The notes under the pieces: model-generated | Told to the model about the DNA's origin: nothing | The model's input: the letters and a program-made list of their open reading frames with translations, nothing else | Database searches by the model: none | In this document: positions 1 to 12,314 of the stretch, piece after piece | How the letters are laid out: each line of letters begins with the position of its first letter | Numbering within the stretch: position 1 is the first letter of the stretch | Position numbers and translations under genes: made by a program | Origin: Closterium sp. Naga37s-1 | Lineage: Eukaryota > Streptophyta > Zygnematophyceae > Desmidiales > Closteriaceae | Reading direction: 5' to 3' | Assembly: GCA_947471745.1 (NCBI GenBank) | Contig: CANJKZ010000409.1 | Coordinates: 248,001-312,000 of the forward strand | Length of the DNA stretch: 64,000 nt

Positions 1-88
1 GAGCGAAGCGCGCTCCGGGCAGGAAAAAAAAAATTTCGTGGTGGTGGGCCCTAGGAATCGTTCCCACTAGGGAACCTGCTCGATACCA
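1..88 (-). mobile_element. Leader and primer-binding site of a truncated copia element
   Basis: Read on the minus strand, this stretch is a PBS-like TGGTATCGAGCAGG (positions 75-88) followed by a leader that matches the leader of the copia element at 28205-35355: shared GGTTCCCTAGTGGGAACGAT, then GGGCCCACCAC and a CCTGCC...GCGCGC stretch. The rest of the element lies left of the window. Confidence 0.75.
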
Positions 89-213
89 TGAGAAGAAACG
101 AGGAATGAAAATGACTAAGGGAAAGTTGGGTACAAAAACAAACCCTAGAAAACTGTACCCTATATGTGCTACCCCACTATAGCCTACAGTAGCTCTGTCA
201 TATAAATCTGACA
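89..213 (-). repeat. Short LTR (125 bp) of the truncated copia element
   Basis: It starts with TG just after the PBS and ends ...TGACA. It shares the GGTACA...CCCTAGAAA-CTGTACCC core and AGCCTA block with the LTRs at 20536-20664 and 27602-27730. It is the 5' LTR of a minus-strand element whose body is outside the window. Confidence 0.7.
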
Positions 214-317
214 TCGTATTCCTCTGTACTATTATATAAACCTATGTATGCCTTTGTTTTAATCATCTCAGTCATTTACATTCACTTTGACCTGAGGTCA
301 ACACTTCCGCTGCAACA
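214..317 (+). repeat. 3' part of a longer LTR related to element 3
   Basis: This segment resembles the minus-strand reading of 20220-20330: CTTTG(T/C)TTTAATCA, GTCAT(T/C)TACATTCACT and ACTTCCGCT are shared in order. It ends CAACA, the complement of the TGTTG start of that LTR family at 27846. It is cut on its left by the short LTR at 89-213, which suggests the short-LTR element inserted into it. Confidence 0.55.
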
Positions 318-426
318 AACTACATGCGATCAACCCTGAGCCGATCCCGGCTAAGTCCTGTTTAGGATTGTAACAGCGCTGGCGTGCAGCGCGCACTGCT
401 GCTGTTCGCGGTGCTTACGCGTTGGC

Positions 427-545
427 ATGGGGCGCGAACCGAGGGGCCTTCGGGGCGCGAATCAGGGGGCCTTCGGTGCGCGAATTCGGGGGCCTTCGGG
501 GCGCGAATTGGGGGGCCTTCGGGGTGCGAAAAGAGGGACCCGCGG
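427..545 (+). repeat. GC-rich imperfect tandem repeat
   Basis: About four to five degenerate copies of a ~24-bp unit built on GGGGCCTTCGGGGCGCGAAT. It lies in GC-rich sequence that may be a retroelement leader. No gene is supported here. Confidence 0.6.
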
Positions 546-671
546 GGGTCGTCTATGGGGCGATTCGGGGGACCCGCGGGGCGCATTACGGGCTGCGTGA
601 CGTGTGGGCCCATGATTCTTTTTTTAAAAAGGGGGGGGGGAGGTTATAGGAAAGAACCTAATCTGGTAGCA

Positions 672-804
672 TGTTAAGATGAGAACTAAGCTTGGGAAGC
701 TTAGGAACGAGAGAGACGTGAGAAACATGAGAGAAAGGGTTTCAATAATGAGAACAAGTACAAGTTATAGAAGGGAATGTGGCAACGGGGGTACACCACC
801 AACA
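672..804 (-). repeat. Possible LTR, minus orientation
   Basis: Bounded by TGTTAAGATG and ...CCAACA, giving TGTTGG...TTAACA termini on the minus strand, as in the LTR at 40239-40440. It also follows a GC-rich leader-like stretch, as that LTR does. The adjoining PBS is poor (CTGGTAGCA), so the call is tentative. Confidence 0.35.
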
Positions 805-2215
805 GAAAGAAAACTAACATGATACTACATTCACTAGTTTGCATGAAGTTATAAGAATATAATTCTATCAACGTTCGGTCGATTTCATCGACACTGAGGC
901 TGCCTCGCGTCGCCTTCGGTTTCCCCTTGCCCAGCCTACACCCAACCTCGCATTGCCGAGGTTTCCGCCTAGCTAGGTTAGCCCGCTATATAATCATGTG
1001 TCTTTCATTGAATGGTCGGTCGGTCCATATTGTCACAGATTCTTTATTCGTTATTCCGCGCAACTCTGTTGAACAACTCATAACAAGCCGGTACCATGAG
1101 GACGTGTAGTTTTGTTTTAAAAGCCTACGAGCCACTCACTGGTGCACAACTGGTTTGTTTGTGACAGATCGAAGCATCCCTATCCACTATGAATCGCGGT
1201 GCGCGCACCTGGATGCACGCGACAGGTTGGCAGCCGTCGCAAACGGGTCCGTGCGTCACGAACGACGTCCAACAAGAAGCGCTTGCACCCTCGTACTGGA
1301 CAACACCCAGCTTGTGCGATGTTTGCGATGAGACGAAAATCGCGACCCGTCAGGTTCGGAAGGCTTCAGCGATTTGGCCGTGGTGTTCGTGGCGAGCCGC
1401 CGTGAATCTTGGCCTCATTCTGGCAGAGTGAAAAGTCCCTCCCTCGCCTCAAAATGTTGGCACAGAGAGGGGTGGAGACACTGGACAGCTGACTGGTATT
1501 TCTATGCTAATATTATGGTCGTAACCGGGGTATGGTTTCAGAGCACCTTTTCTTTAGAAGTCACCGAAAGTACATGCAACGGGAAGTGAGTAAAGAGAGT
1601 CGGGAATGATTCAGTAGAGGACGAAATTACGCTTTCACAGGTAAATAAATGCTACAACGCCGTGACAAAGAGAACCAGGCGGTCCTAGCGATTAGAAGGG
1701 AATGTGTTATAGAATACATGTTTTGCAAATGATGCAAGGGTAATTACTCTCTTTGAAATAACCCATACGTGCATTTCCCCTACTTGTTGAGTTGCATTGC
1801 AGGAGGACAACGCACAGTTGAGCCACACACGCACAGAACAGCAATCGCATTTTCCTCTCTCAGCTACCAGCAGAAACTGGTGAATGGTGTGGGAACTAAG
1901 GAGGCTCCATTTGTTTAGTTGCCAGAATAAAGGCTGCTTTTGGCGGCGCGTCAGCTAGCACGCTCGCATTGACCTCCTTTACCTTCCGTTAAGACCGTCC
2001 AAGCCTTTAGCAATTCGCTTCTCCTCTTTGTCCGTTCGTTTGATCGGAAGGCGCGACACGACGAGACCGCGCTTTCTGCTGTTAGACAATAAACTCCACT
2101 CTGGATTAGTACAGTCGACGAATCGCCTCTGCTCCGTACGCGCACTTAGTGTCATTGCCGATTTCTGTGATTCTGGTTCTATTCTGCGACGAATTTCGAG
2201 GCGCCTCAGGCTACA
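805..2215. other. Gene-free upstream region
   Basis: No ORF with recognisable features was found. The right part is the presumed promoter and 5' UTR of the coiled-coil gene starting at 2216. No clear TATA element or other regulatory site was identified. Confidence 0.5.
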
Positions 2216-5200
2216 ATGTTCAATCAGTTCCGACCAGGCTCAGGCGGGGGCGGAAGACCTGGGGGCGGGACCGCGGTACAATCGGGCGGAAGAAGCGCGG
2301 ATGCTGTCAGTGCGGGAGCCCGCGACATGGCGGAGAGCCGGCAGGCCGCCGCAGCATTGGCGGAACCCCGGGATGGCGGAAGACATGGTGATTCGCGCGC
2401 GAAGCAGCGCGGAGGGGGGATTGGCGCGTTTCCGCTAGTTGCGCTTGTTGGTGCTGTCGGCTCTGGCGTCGCGGTACGTGCCGCTATAATCTCTTAAACT
2501 ACCCGTCCAAGCTCCTTCGGTGCCTCTCTTCTCTCTCTCTCGGTCTTTCTCCCTCACTCTCTCCCAGCTCGTTCCATGCTCTCCGTTAGTGTTTGTTCTT
2601 AGAAAGGGATACGCGTTATTGAGCGAAGGGCGCCTCAACCGCCGCCGCTGCGCGGCGTGTCGCGTGTTGCTTGCACCGTGTATGACCGTATCGCACCCCT
2701 CGCCGCGTGTCAGTCTCTCCTGCAACATAACACCGTTCCGTGAGATGAAACGACGTGTCCCGCGATCGTCACGCTCCATGTACGTCGTGTCATCTCTCAA
2801 CTGTCTGTTCCGCGTGTCATCTCTCCCGTTCCTTACAGGCGCTTGTGATGCATCTCCGCGGGGCGGAGCAGAAGCGCGCCGAGCTGGAGCGCCACGTCAG
2901 CATGCTGCAGAAACAGTTGGCGAAACAGCAGGTAAGAACAGCGAACGAACGCGCCGGCCGAGCAAGGCAATCCAAGCGCGCAATCAAGCGCGCCGAGAAA
3001 GCGCGCCGATAATAAACATATCCTCCCACCCCACCCTTCCTCCAACGCCTAAACACTTCTCCCCGCCACCTGAGCGCATTTAAGAACATGCGAAACCAGT
3101 CTTCGGCTGGGACCTCGCCCGCTATGCTGTCCGCCGCGACCGGTCCGACATTGGCGGCCTCAGCGGTGTTGCCTGTTTCCAGAGCGGTGGAGCGAGGTGG
3201 AACGAGGTAACGCGAGGTAAAGCGAGGTGCAAATAAAGGGAGAAAAGGTGGGACGAAGTGGAGAGTGGAGTCGAGTTGGGTGAAGACAGCGGAGTGTTGT
3301 GCGCGTGAAGTACCGACAGGAGGAGCGGCGGAGGGGGCGGGGGAGAAGGGGAAGGGGGGGAGGGGTGAAAGGGGCCGTAGAGAGGTGGCGGGGAGCAGTG
3401 CATTAGAGCGCGCGGGCCGTCCATCTCGACGCGAGAGGCGACGCGCGCTCATGACATTAGTGAGGAAGGTTAAGGGTAAGCGAGCGCGTGAGGGTGAGCC
3501 GTCATGAAGTTCACTCGCGGCGGCGCCTGCGCCTCGCCCTCGCGAGTCGCTCCACCCACCTGTCGCAGTATTTCCAATGTGCTGTAATCAAACACGACAC
3601 TGCCACCCCACCCCCTTTCCTCCCGCCCTCCCACCCCTCTCCGCAACCCCCCCCTCCCCCTCCCCCTCCCCCGCCCCCGCCCCCGCCCCCGCCCTCTCCG
3701 CCTCCTCGCTCCCGCGCCCAAACCACGTGGTGCGACAGGGTCGTCGGTCGCACAAAGCGTCGACGGATACCGCCGACGCGGAGGACGCGCAACCCGCTTC
3801 TCCTTCTGCGGACGGCGCTGGTGCTTATAACGAAGCGGCGGCTGCGGCGGCGGCGGCTAATAACGAGGCGGTGCGCGCGGAGCTGATGGGCGCGGTGCAG
3901 GCGCAGGCGGAGGCGGTTGCGCGGCTGGACGCGGCGATGGGCGCGCTGCAGGAGGAGGTGGCGGAAGGGCGCAACGCGTCGCTGCTGCTGCTGCTGGAGG
4001 CGGAAGAGGTGCGCGCGGAGGGGGAAGAGGGGAAAGGGGGGGGTACGGGGGAAGGGGCGAAAGGGGAAGGGGGAATGGGGAAAGGGGAAGGGGGAACGGG
4101 GAAAGGGGAAGGAGGGGAGGGGGAAAAGGCTTAGAGGGAGAAGTGGAGAAGGGCGGATTGAGCACGGGAGAAGGGGAAGGACGGAGGGTGTGTGGAGGGA
4201 GGACAAGGGGTGAGAGTGAGTGGAAGTGGGAACGTGGAGAAGGGATCCTTGGTTTTCTCCTGCTCTTTTCACCCTCCCCCTTGATCTCGTCTTTCCCATT
4301 CCCCACTTCCCACCTCCCTCTGCCATCCTCGCTTTCTGTTTCCTCTCTCACCCTCACCCTTCACTCTTTCCCTCGCCACCCTCCCCCCCCTCTCCACCGC
4401 CTTTCGACATTGTCAATACATTGCTTCCCCCCCCCCACTCCCCGCGCGTTTCACCTCTCCCTCTCTCCGGCTCTCCTGCTGCTCCCTGTAACCCACGCTT
4501 CCGCCGTTCCCCACTCCCTTCCTCCTTCCTGCCCTTCCCCCTGTTTCTTCTTCCCCCCCCCCGGCCCGTCCCCCACGGTTCCCTCCCGTTCCCCCCTCCC
4601 CCCCCCCCCTCTGCAGAAGTACCAGAAGGCGAGCGGGGACGCGGAGGGCATGGCGGAGGCGCAGCGCGCGCTGAGGGGCGCGGTGGAGGGCGTGCAGGGG
4701 GAGGTGCGCTCGCTGGGCGCGCGACAGGGGGAGGTGGCTGCGCTGACAGAGCAGGTCAAGGTGAGTTGGGGGGGATGATGATGGTGATGGTGATGGTGAT
4801 GGTGATGGTGATGGTGATGCTGATGCTGATGCTGATGCTGATGCTGATGCTGATGCTGATGCTGATGCTGATGCTGATGCTGATGCTGATGCTGATGCTG
4901 ATGCTGATGCTGATGCTGATGGTGATGGTGATGGTGATGGTGATGGTGATGGTGATGGTGATGGTGCTGCTGCTGCTGCTGCTGCTCCTTCTGTATCATT
5001 CCATGCCATGCTCTCTCATCATCCCCACCCGTCTCCCCCTCTCTTCTCCTTACCCATCTCGTCCCACTCCTACCAACCTCTCCTTCCCAACCCTCTCATC
5101 TCCCCCCCTCTTCCCCCCCGCCCCATCCCACCGTGTCCCGTCCCCCAGTCCCTCCAAGCACTAGTAGTGTCGCTGCCACAGCAGCAGCAGCGGGCAGAAG

Positions 5201-8200
5201 GCGACAACACTTAAGTTGACTCAAAACACACCCCCCCGCTCTCCCCCCTCCTCTCCCCCGCCCTCCCGTCCCCCAGTCCCTCCAAGCACTGGTAGTGTCG
5301 CTACAGCAGCAGCAGCAGCGGGCAGAGGGCGACAGCAGCACGTCTAAAGCGCCAGCACCCAACGGGGACGTGCATCAGCACGCGATTCCAGGGGTGGGGG
5401 GGGCATGGCAGGAGCAGCTACAGCAGCACGTGCAGGAGCTCAGGCAATACGTGGACAGCCGCTGCGGCGACGCTGTCTCTGCTGCCAACGTCTCTCTCAA
5501 GGTATGCGCGATTGCTATCTGCGGGTTTCTGTTTCGTTGAACCCTTGAATATAGGTCGAAGTCAAGGTCAATCGAGGTCAGTCGAAGTCAATCGAGGTCA
5601 ATAAGGGTCAATAAGGGTCAATAAAGGTCAATAAGGGTCAGTAAGGGTCAATAAGGGTGATTAAGAGACAAAGGACTCCATTCCTAGAATCAAGGTCCAG
5701 AGCCTTGAGTCGACTGGACTCCACAGCACCCTTGGTCCGTGAGTGACCATGAGAACATTTCAACGCCAAAAGCATCCCTGGTTCGTGTTGCTAGGCGACG
5801 TGCAGGAAGTATCCTTATCCCCCTAGTCTTGGCTTGTGCTGACTCGAACGTCGCCTTCCCTCGTCCCCTCAGCCCCCTTAGCCCACCCTACCCAACCCTA
5901 CTTAACAGCACTACACCCGGGGCTGCAGCCCTACTTGCACTCTCTTTTTCTCTCCTCTCGTCGTCCCGCTTTTTCTTCTTACTCCCGCTCCGTTCATCGC
6001 TCGGGCTTCCTCTGTCCTTACCTTCCTCTGTCCTTCCTCTGTCCTTACCTTCCTCTGTCCTTCCTCTGTCCTTCCTCTGTCCTTCCTCTGTCCTTCCTCT
6101 GTCCTTCCTCTGTCCTTCCTCTGTCCTTTCCTTCCGCTGTCCTTTCCTTCCTCATCCCGTTCACTCACTCACTTTCACACTCGCTCCCTTGTTGCCTTCT
6201 TCGTCTCCTCCACACCAGGCACTGGAGCAGCAACTGCTAGAGACGCAGCAGCAGCAGCAGCAGGCGGCAGAGGTGGCAGCAGCAGTGTCAAGCACACAGG
6301 AGGAGGCGAGAAGAGCGAGAGAGATGGTAGAGGCATTGCAAGACGAGGTTGTTTTGCTCGCTGCTTCTGGTGGTAGTGGGGGTGGTGGTGGTGGCGGCGG
6401 TGGGAGTGAGGAAAAGGAGAAGGAGAGGGATGAGACTGAAGGGAAACGGGAGGTCCGGCTGGCAGCTGCCGAAGCTGCAGTAGCCTCGGTGGCGGAGCTC
6501 CGAACCAAGCTGGATGCCATGGAAACCGCCTTGGGAGCTTCTTTAGAGGCAAAGATAAAGAAGACAGTGTCTGAGACAGTGGAATCCACTCAGAAAGCCA
6601 GCAATGAGAGCAACATGATGACTCAAGAGAGAGTGTCTAGCCTTGAATCAAGTCTAGAAGAGCTGCAAGTGACTGTTGAGTCGACTCAAAAGTCCACTCA
6701 GGGAACCAACAATGAGAGCGATATGAAGACTCAAGAGAGAGTGTCTAGCCTTGAATCGAGCATGGAAGAGCTGCAAGTGAACCTTGGAGATGTGGAGGGC
6801 AGCTTGGGAAAAGTTCAGATCCGCGTCGGGCACCTGGTGGAAAAGTTTTCGCCGCTGGATGAGGATATCGGGCAGCTGAAGGAGCTGGTGGGTAGGTTGA
6901 AGAGTGAGGTGGAGGAAGCAAGTGGGAAGATTGCTGCTGTGGAAGGCAAGGCGGGGGCGGCTGCCGCTGCTGCTGCGGCTGCTGCTGATAATGCTGCTGC
7001 TGCTTCCGCTGCTGCCGCTGCGGCTGCTGCTTCACCTGCTGCTGCAAGTGCTGCTGCTGCTGGTGGTGGTGGTGAGTCAGTGGTAGTAGTAGCAGCAGCA
7101 TATGAGCATGCTGTGGCAAGAAAGACGACGGTGAGTGAGAGAGTTGGAGAGGAGGAGGAGGAGGTGAGGGAGGAGGAGAAGGTGGTAGTAGAAGATGTGA
7201 CAGCTGGGGCCGTGGTAAAGGGACAGGTGGGAGGAGGACTAGAGACAGGCACCGCAGCAGCAGCAGCAGCGGCGGCGGCGGCGGCAGCAGCAGAAGCCAC
7301 GTCATCATCATCGTCGTCTGCAGCTGCTGCTGCTGCTGGTGCCGCTACTGCTGCAGCAGATTCTGCTGCCGCTGCAGCAGCAGCGGCGGCTGCGGCAGAA
7401 GCAGCGGTTGCAGCAGCAGCAGCGGCTGCGGAGAGTGCTGCAGAAAGGAAGCTAGCAGCAGTGCGGGAGGAGTGGACGAGCGCTCTAGTCACGTCTATAT
7501 CTGCTGATGTGTCTGCAGCTAAGGAAGCAGCAGCAAGGCTCGAAGACAGGCTGAACGAGAGGTTCGGAGCGGTGGATGTAAGGTTTGGAACGGTGAACGA
7601 GAGGCTCGAAACGGTGAATAAGAGGTTCGGAACGATGGACGAGAGGTTCGGCGAGGTGGAGGAACGGGTGGCGGAAACCGAGGCTAGAGCCGTGGCTCGG
7701 GATGGCACTGTGTGCTCTGTGGAGGCTAAGTTAGTGGCATTGCAAGATGATGTGGAGGGGAGGGGTGAGGCTGTGAGTGAGGTGAGGAAACTGGTTGAAG
7801 AAGAGAGGGAAGAGAGGCGTGTGGAAGTGAGGGAGTTGAGGGAGGTAGTGGAGGGAGAGAGGGAGAAGGTAGGGGAGAGTGTGAAGGAGCTTCGGGATCA
7901 GGTGACTGCGGTGGAAACTTTTGCGGCTGCCCAGAAAGTGGAGCTCGGGCAGCAGAAAGAGAAGGTTTGGGAGCAGGGGGAGGAGATTGAGAGGATTGGG
8001 AAGCAGATGGAGGAGAGTGCGAAGAAGCAGCAGGAGGAGCGAGAGGAGGAGAGAGAGAAAGAGAGAGCAGCAACGGCTCTTGCTGTGGACGAGTGTAAGG
8101 AGCAGGTCAAGGGGGTCAAGTCAATGGTCAAGCACCTCTCCGAGTCTGTCGAAGAGGTTCGGAACGACATGCGCCCGATTTCCGACGCTGTGGTCGAGGT

Positions 8201-11200
8201 CCGGGTGACCATGGCCGAGGCTCGGAACCTCCAGCAGGAGGCTGAGGAGGCTGTGGGGAGGCTGAGAAGCAAAGTAGAGGGGGTGCAAGATTCTGTGTTG
8301 GAGGTGAAAAAGGAAGTGGAGGAAAATAAGACGGAATTGGATCAAGTGAAGCATGGTCTGCGCGAGTGCAGGGAGGAGGTGGTGGAAATCCGAGGCACGC
8401 TTGCGGACGTTCGGAAGCAAGGCGAGGAGGCTCGGGAGGCGCACGAGGGGCTCCAGGAGGAGGTTCGGGAAGCGAAAACGGGGCTTCGGGAGAGCGTCGG
8501 TGCGTTGGAGACAGGCTTGGAGGAGGTTCGGCAGATGGTGACTTTGGCTCGGGAGGATATTTCCACTTTCCAGGAAAGTGCTGATTGCACTGACAATGAG
8601 GTTGCTTCGATCAAGGAGCAGGTTCGGTCGATTCAAGACGACGTGGGTCTGGTTCGGAAGGATGCTGTTCAGGTCCGGGTGGATGTGGACTCGCTTCGGA
8701 TGGAGCTAGGTTCGGTGGAGCGGAGCCTGGACTCCACAGCGCAGAAGGCCGCAGCTTCGGAAGAGGAGATTCAGGAGGTTCGGAAAGGCTTGCTGTCGAC
8801 AGTCCACACGGAGGTGGACAAGGTTCGGGAGAGCGTGGAAGAGGTCCGGGAGGAGGTGAAGGAGGTTCGGGTGGATATGGTTCGGGCGGAAGAGAAAGCA
8901 GCAGCGACGCTGCGAGATGCAGAAGCATCGGCACGAAGAGCAGTGGTGGCACTGCAAGGGGAGTTTAAAGCCGAAGTATCTAGCGTGCGTAAGGAGGTAA
9001 CAGTGGTTCGGGAAGAGGCGGAGAATCTGAGTCATAGAGCCGAGATGACAGATTCCCTTACGTCCTCTCTTACAGACAGCCTTGCACAGGCCCAGACCGA
9101 CATTTTGGAGGTTCGGAAGGAGGTTGGTGCTGCCCGAACCGAAGCTGGCGAGGCTCGGAAGGAGCTGGAGGCGAGCCTCCGGACCACGGCGGAAGGCTTG
9201 GAGGAGAAGATTGAGGAGGCTCGGCAGCAGATCGGGTTGAAGGCAGCAGCGGTGCAAGCAGAAGTTAAAGGGGTGCAGCGCGATTTGCAGGAGCGGGTGG
9301 GAGAGATCAAGTCGGTGCTTAAGGAAGGGGAGGAGGCGCAGTCTCTAAGGGTGGTTGCCTTGGAAAAGAAGCTCTCAGCTGTGGTGGCTGGAGGGGAGGA
9401 GGCGGTGAGTGCGGTAGCAGCACGACTAAACCAAGTAGCAGAGGAAATGGCAGACGTGGCAAACCGAGGGGAGCAACACGCAGCAGATGCAGCCGCAGCG
9501 ATTGAACGCACAGAAAGAGAGCTTGCGGCCGCAGTGGCATCATCCGCAGCAGCGGCAGCAGCAGAACGAGAGGGGATTGTGGAGCGGGTGAACGGGCTGG
9601 ATGTATCGGTGCAAGGGCTGGAAGAGAAGGCGGAGGAGGGCAGGCAGCGTGCCGACGCTGCGGATGCAGCAATCAAAGCAGTGCAGGCAGAGGTAGCAGC
9701 AGACAGGCAGAAGGCTGAGGATCGAGCAGCGGAGGAGGAGCTGCGGAAATGGACAGACGCGGAGAAGACCCAGGCGCTGCAGGGCGATGTGTCCGCGCTG
9801 CAGCAGCGGCAGGGCGAGCAGGAGCGCGAGCTGAAGCGGCAGGAGGAGGAGCGGGTCGCCGCGGCTCAAAAGATGCTGACGCGGCTGCAGGCGGATGTGA
9901 GGGCGCTGGTGGAGAAGTTGGAGGAGGTGGTGCGGGAGGAGCAGGCGGGGGTGCGGGGGGAGATGCGGAGCGCGGTGGTGGAGCTGCAGGGGGGGCTGGC
10001 GGAGGTGAAGGGGGGGTTGGGGAAGGTGGAGGCGCAGCTGAGGGATGTGGAGGGGAAGGCGCAAGGGGGGATTACGGCCTGCCAGGAGGTAAGTGCATTG
10101 GGCGTGGGATTGGGAGGGGCGCTGGTGTGGGTGTGTGGGTGTGTTGGTTTGGGACTGGATGTGGGACTGGGTGTGAGACTGGGTGTGGATGGGGTGGGGG
10201 TGACCCTACGCATGGATGTCTGTGTGGGACAAGAGATTCACATCGTGTTCGATTCCAAGTTCCAATGAGCTTAAGATACCTTACTTCCCTCATCTCTCCC
10301 GCCATCCCGCCTCTCTTTCCCTTTCTTCCAGCCTTCTCTCTTTCCCTCGCTACCTGCAACCCCCCACCCTTCACCCTTCACTCAAACCCCCCCACTCACC
10401 CAAACCTGCAAACGCCTCAAACCCTACACGTTGTCAACCCCCCCCGTGCCCCCAAACGTGCACCCCTCAGGAGGAGAGGCGGCTGGTGGGGGTGTGTGCG
10501 GACATGAAGGGCGAGATCCAGCGAGTGGAGGGCGATTTGAACGCGCTCTCCATGTCACACAGCCAGGTGCTGGCGTACATGCAGGCCAAGCAGGCCAAGG
10601 AGGCCAAGGGCACCGGTGAGTGTTCTGTGCGGTGGGGAGCGGTGGTGAGTGGTGGTGTGGGGCGGTGGGGGGCGGTCAGGGGTGGTGAGGAATGGTGAGT
10701 GGTGGGAAGAGAGAGATAGGCAAAGGGTTGGTATGGGGTAGCCAGCGAGAGGCACAGCCAGGTGCTGGCGCACATGGCACCGGCCACATGGCGCACAAGG
10801 AGGCCAAGGGCACCGGTGAGTGTCCCGGGGTGGGGGGAGGATTGGTGAGGAGTGGTGACTGGTGGGAAGACAAGTGTAGGCGAAGGGAAGCAGGCCAAGG
10901 AGCCCAAGGCTGGTGGGGATTGTGCGTGGTGGGAAGCTGCGGGGAGAAGTGGTGAGGGGCGGTGAGGGGTGGTGAACGGTGGGAAGAGAATGGTAGGCAA
11001 GTGTGTCCCCCCTCACCATCTCCCTGTATCTCCCCCTCCCCAGGCATTATGAAGTGGACGAAGCGCAACATAGCATCGCGCTCCGAGGGCCCCTCTCCCC
11101 ATGAGTCACCGCGCAACCTGCCCAAGCGCTGGTGGCCCCCTTCCCCCGCCACCGACGTGCACAGCAGCATGCGCTCTGATACCAGTGATGATTTCCGTGA

Positions 11201-11210
11201 CCGGGAGTGA
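2216..11210 (+). CDS. Large single-pass coiled-coil protein, eight exons
   Basis: Exons: 2216-2473, 2839-2931, 3739-4008, 4617-4760, 5277-5501, 6219-10088, 10471-10615 and 11044-11210, all GT-AG. The first seven junctions except the last are phase 0. Product about 1,723 residues. Residues 1-70 are Gly/Ala-rich and disordered. A hydrophobic segment of about 22 residues (roughly 70-92) spans the exon 1-2 junction and looks like one membrane anchor. The rest is Ala/Glu/Arg-rich heptad coiled coil with poly-Ala stretches, a ~40-residue tandem repeat (6575-6790) and repeats of an ERFGTV-type unit (7545-7680). The basic C-terminus contains RNLPKRWWPP. The big exon 6 keeps one frame for 1,290 codons, strong evidence of coding. 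I do not recognise the family; a membrane-anchored tether or structural protein is only an inference. Exon 3 boundaries are the least certain. Confidence 0.75.
4776..4981 (+). repeat. GATGGT/GATGCT hexamer microsatellite
   Basis: Lies in intron 4 of the coiled-coil gene, just after the GTGAGT donor. Blocks of GATGGT, then about 20 GATGCT, then GATGGT, then GCT repeats. The His- and Ser-rich ORFs across it are translation artefacts. Confidence 0.95.
5149..5210 (+). pseudogene. Partial duplicate of exon 5 of the coiled-coil gene
   Basis: This repeats the acceptor region CCCGTCCCCCAG and the first ~60 bases of the true exon at 5277 (SLQALVVSL, then the poly-Gln stretch, then RAEGD). It runs into a stop codon 20 codons in. 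It has a usable acceptor but no donor, so inclusion would truncate the protein. Confidence 0.75.
5540..5670 (+). repeat. GGTCAATAAG-type 10-bp tandem repeat
   Basis: In intron 5 of the coiled-coil gene. It begins as GTCGAAGTCAAGGTCAATCGA-like units and resolves into about seven 10-bp copies of AATAAGGGTC. Confidence 0.85.
6010..6150 (+). repeat. TTCCTCTGTCC tandem repeat
   Basis: Pyrimidine-rich 11-bp repeats in intron 5, just upstream of the exon 6 acceptor at 6218. They lengthen the polypyrimidine region of that acceptor. Confidence 0.85.
10755..10821 (+). pseudogene. Partial duplicate of the 3' end of exon 7
   Basis: It repeats CACAGCCAGGTGCTGGCG and GAGGCCAAGGGCACCG|GTGAGTGT from 10558-10623, including the 5' splice site. 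A third, weaker echo (GCAGGCCAAGGAGCCCAAGG) lies near 10889. These copies could act as cryptic donors. Confidence 0.7.
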
Positions 11211-11920
11211 GACATGCTCTTAATGAGCGCTTTGGAGTTTTTTTTTGTTGCACTTTTTCCTGATTTTGGTGAGGGCTGGTACACGTTGAAGGAAAGGCTT
11301 TAGGCTACATGGTTGTGAGTTAGCCCACGTGTTTGTTTTCGGTGTGTGTAGTACAGTGCACTTAATTCGGTATGTGTAGTACAGATACTCGGTGACTAAT
11401 GGTAGGCTCTGCATGTGGTGCAGTTTTGAGTCAGGCTAGGGGATAATTTTGCTATTGCACCATGGCATGTAGGTAGTAACTAACATCTTTTGTTTGTAAG
11501 AATTTTGATACAGGCTTATGTAATATGTAGGAATCGATGTTTTCATACCGTAGCTTGTCTGCAGCAAGGTTGTGCTAGGCCAAGAAACATTCCCCGCCAC
11601 CACTCTGTTAATGGGTGGCCGTCATCGTTCTATGGTTAAGCTAGGAACACAATCCACTGTAGGACGGTCCTACAAACCAGCGAGCTCGCTTTAACGAATA
11701 GAAACCACAGATTCTGTCGTGGATGTGCCACCGCTTCCCGCCAACAACCTTCTCACCAAATTCGAAGCACACAGTGACCGTTGAAACAATTTGTCCCCCT
11801 TTTCCCCATTCCTCCCCGGAACAAGCAGGTACATGCACTTCTGTTTTGCTCGTTCAATGTTCATGTCCGCAGCCGCAACAAGTACAGTATCGCGCGGGAA
11901 TCCTGGCACGGTCGCAGTAG

Positions 11921-12040
11921 TGCTTGCTAATAGGTGATAGTGCTTGCTAGTAGGTGATAGTGCTTGCTAGTAGGTGATAGTGCTTGCTAATAGGTGATAG
12001 TGCTTGCTAGTAGGTGATAGTGCTTGCCATTAGGTGATAG
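11921..12040 (+). repeat. 20-bp tandem repeat, six copies
   Basis: Six head-to-tail copies of TGCTTGCTAATAGGTGATAG, varying only at the A/G of CTAATAG/CTAGTAG except for a CCATTAG variant in the last copy. There are no spacers, so it is not CRISPR-like. Confidence 0.98.
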
Positions 12041-12314
12041 TGCGTGTTTGGTGATCGCGTGAACCGCGCGCGTCGCGGGCTGGCTGGCTCTTTTTCCCTC
12101 CAGCCCGCGCATACCAGCATGGCTCTCGGCGGATCGCTCGTCGCGGCGAGCGCGCTCGGGTACGCATTCAGGTGCGCACGGGGTGTTGGAGGAGACGAGT
12201 TTAGAGTCGACTGGATAATGAGATCTTCGCGTTTATCGACCTCCGGTACGCATTCACGTGTGAATGAGATAAAGGATATGAATGAGATGAACGAGATGAA
12301 TGCGATGGGCTTGG

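Noticed and set aside
4413..5164. Long Ser/Ala-, His- and Met/Leu-repeat ORFs
   Set aside because: They are six-frame readings of the GATGGT/GATGCT microsatellite inside an intron.
11921..12040. CRISPR-like array
   Set aside because: Repeats are directly contiguous with no spacers, and the host is eukaryotic.
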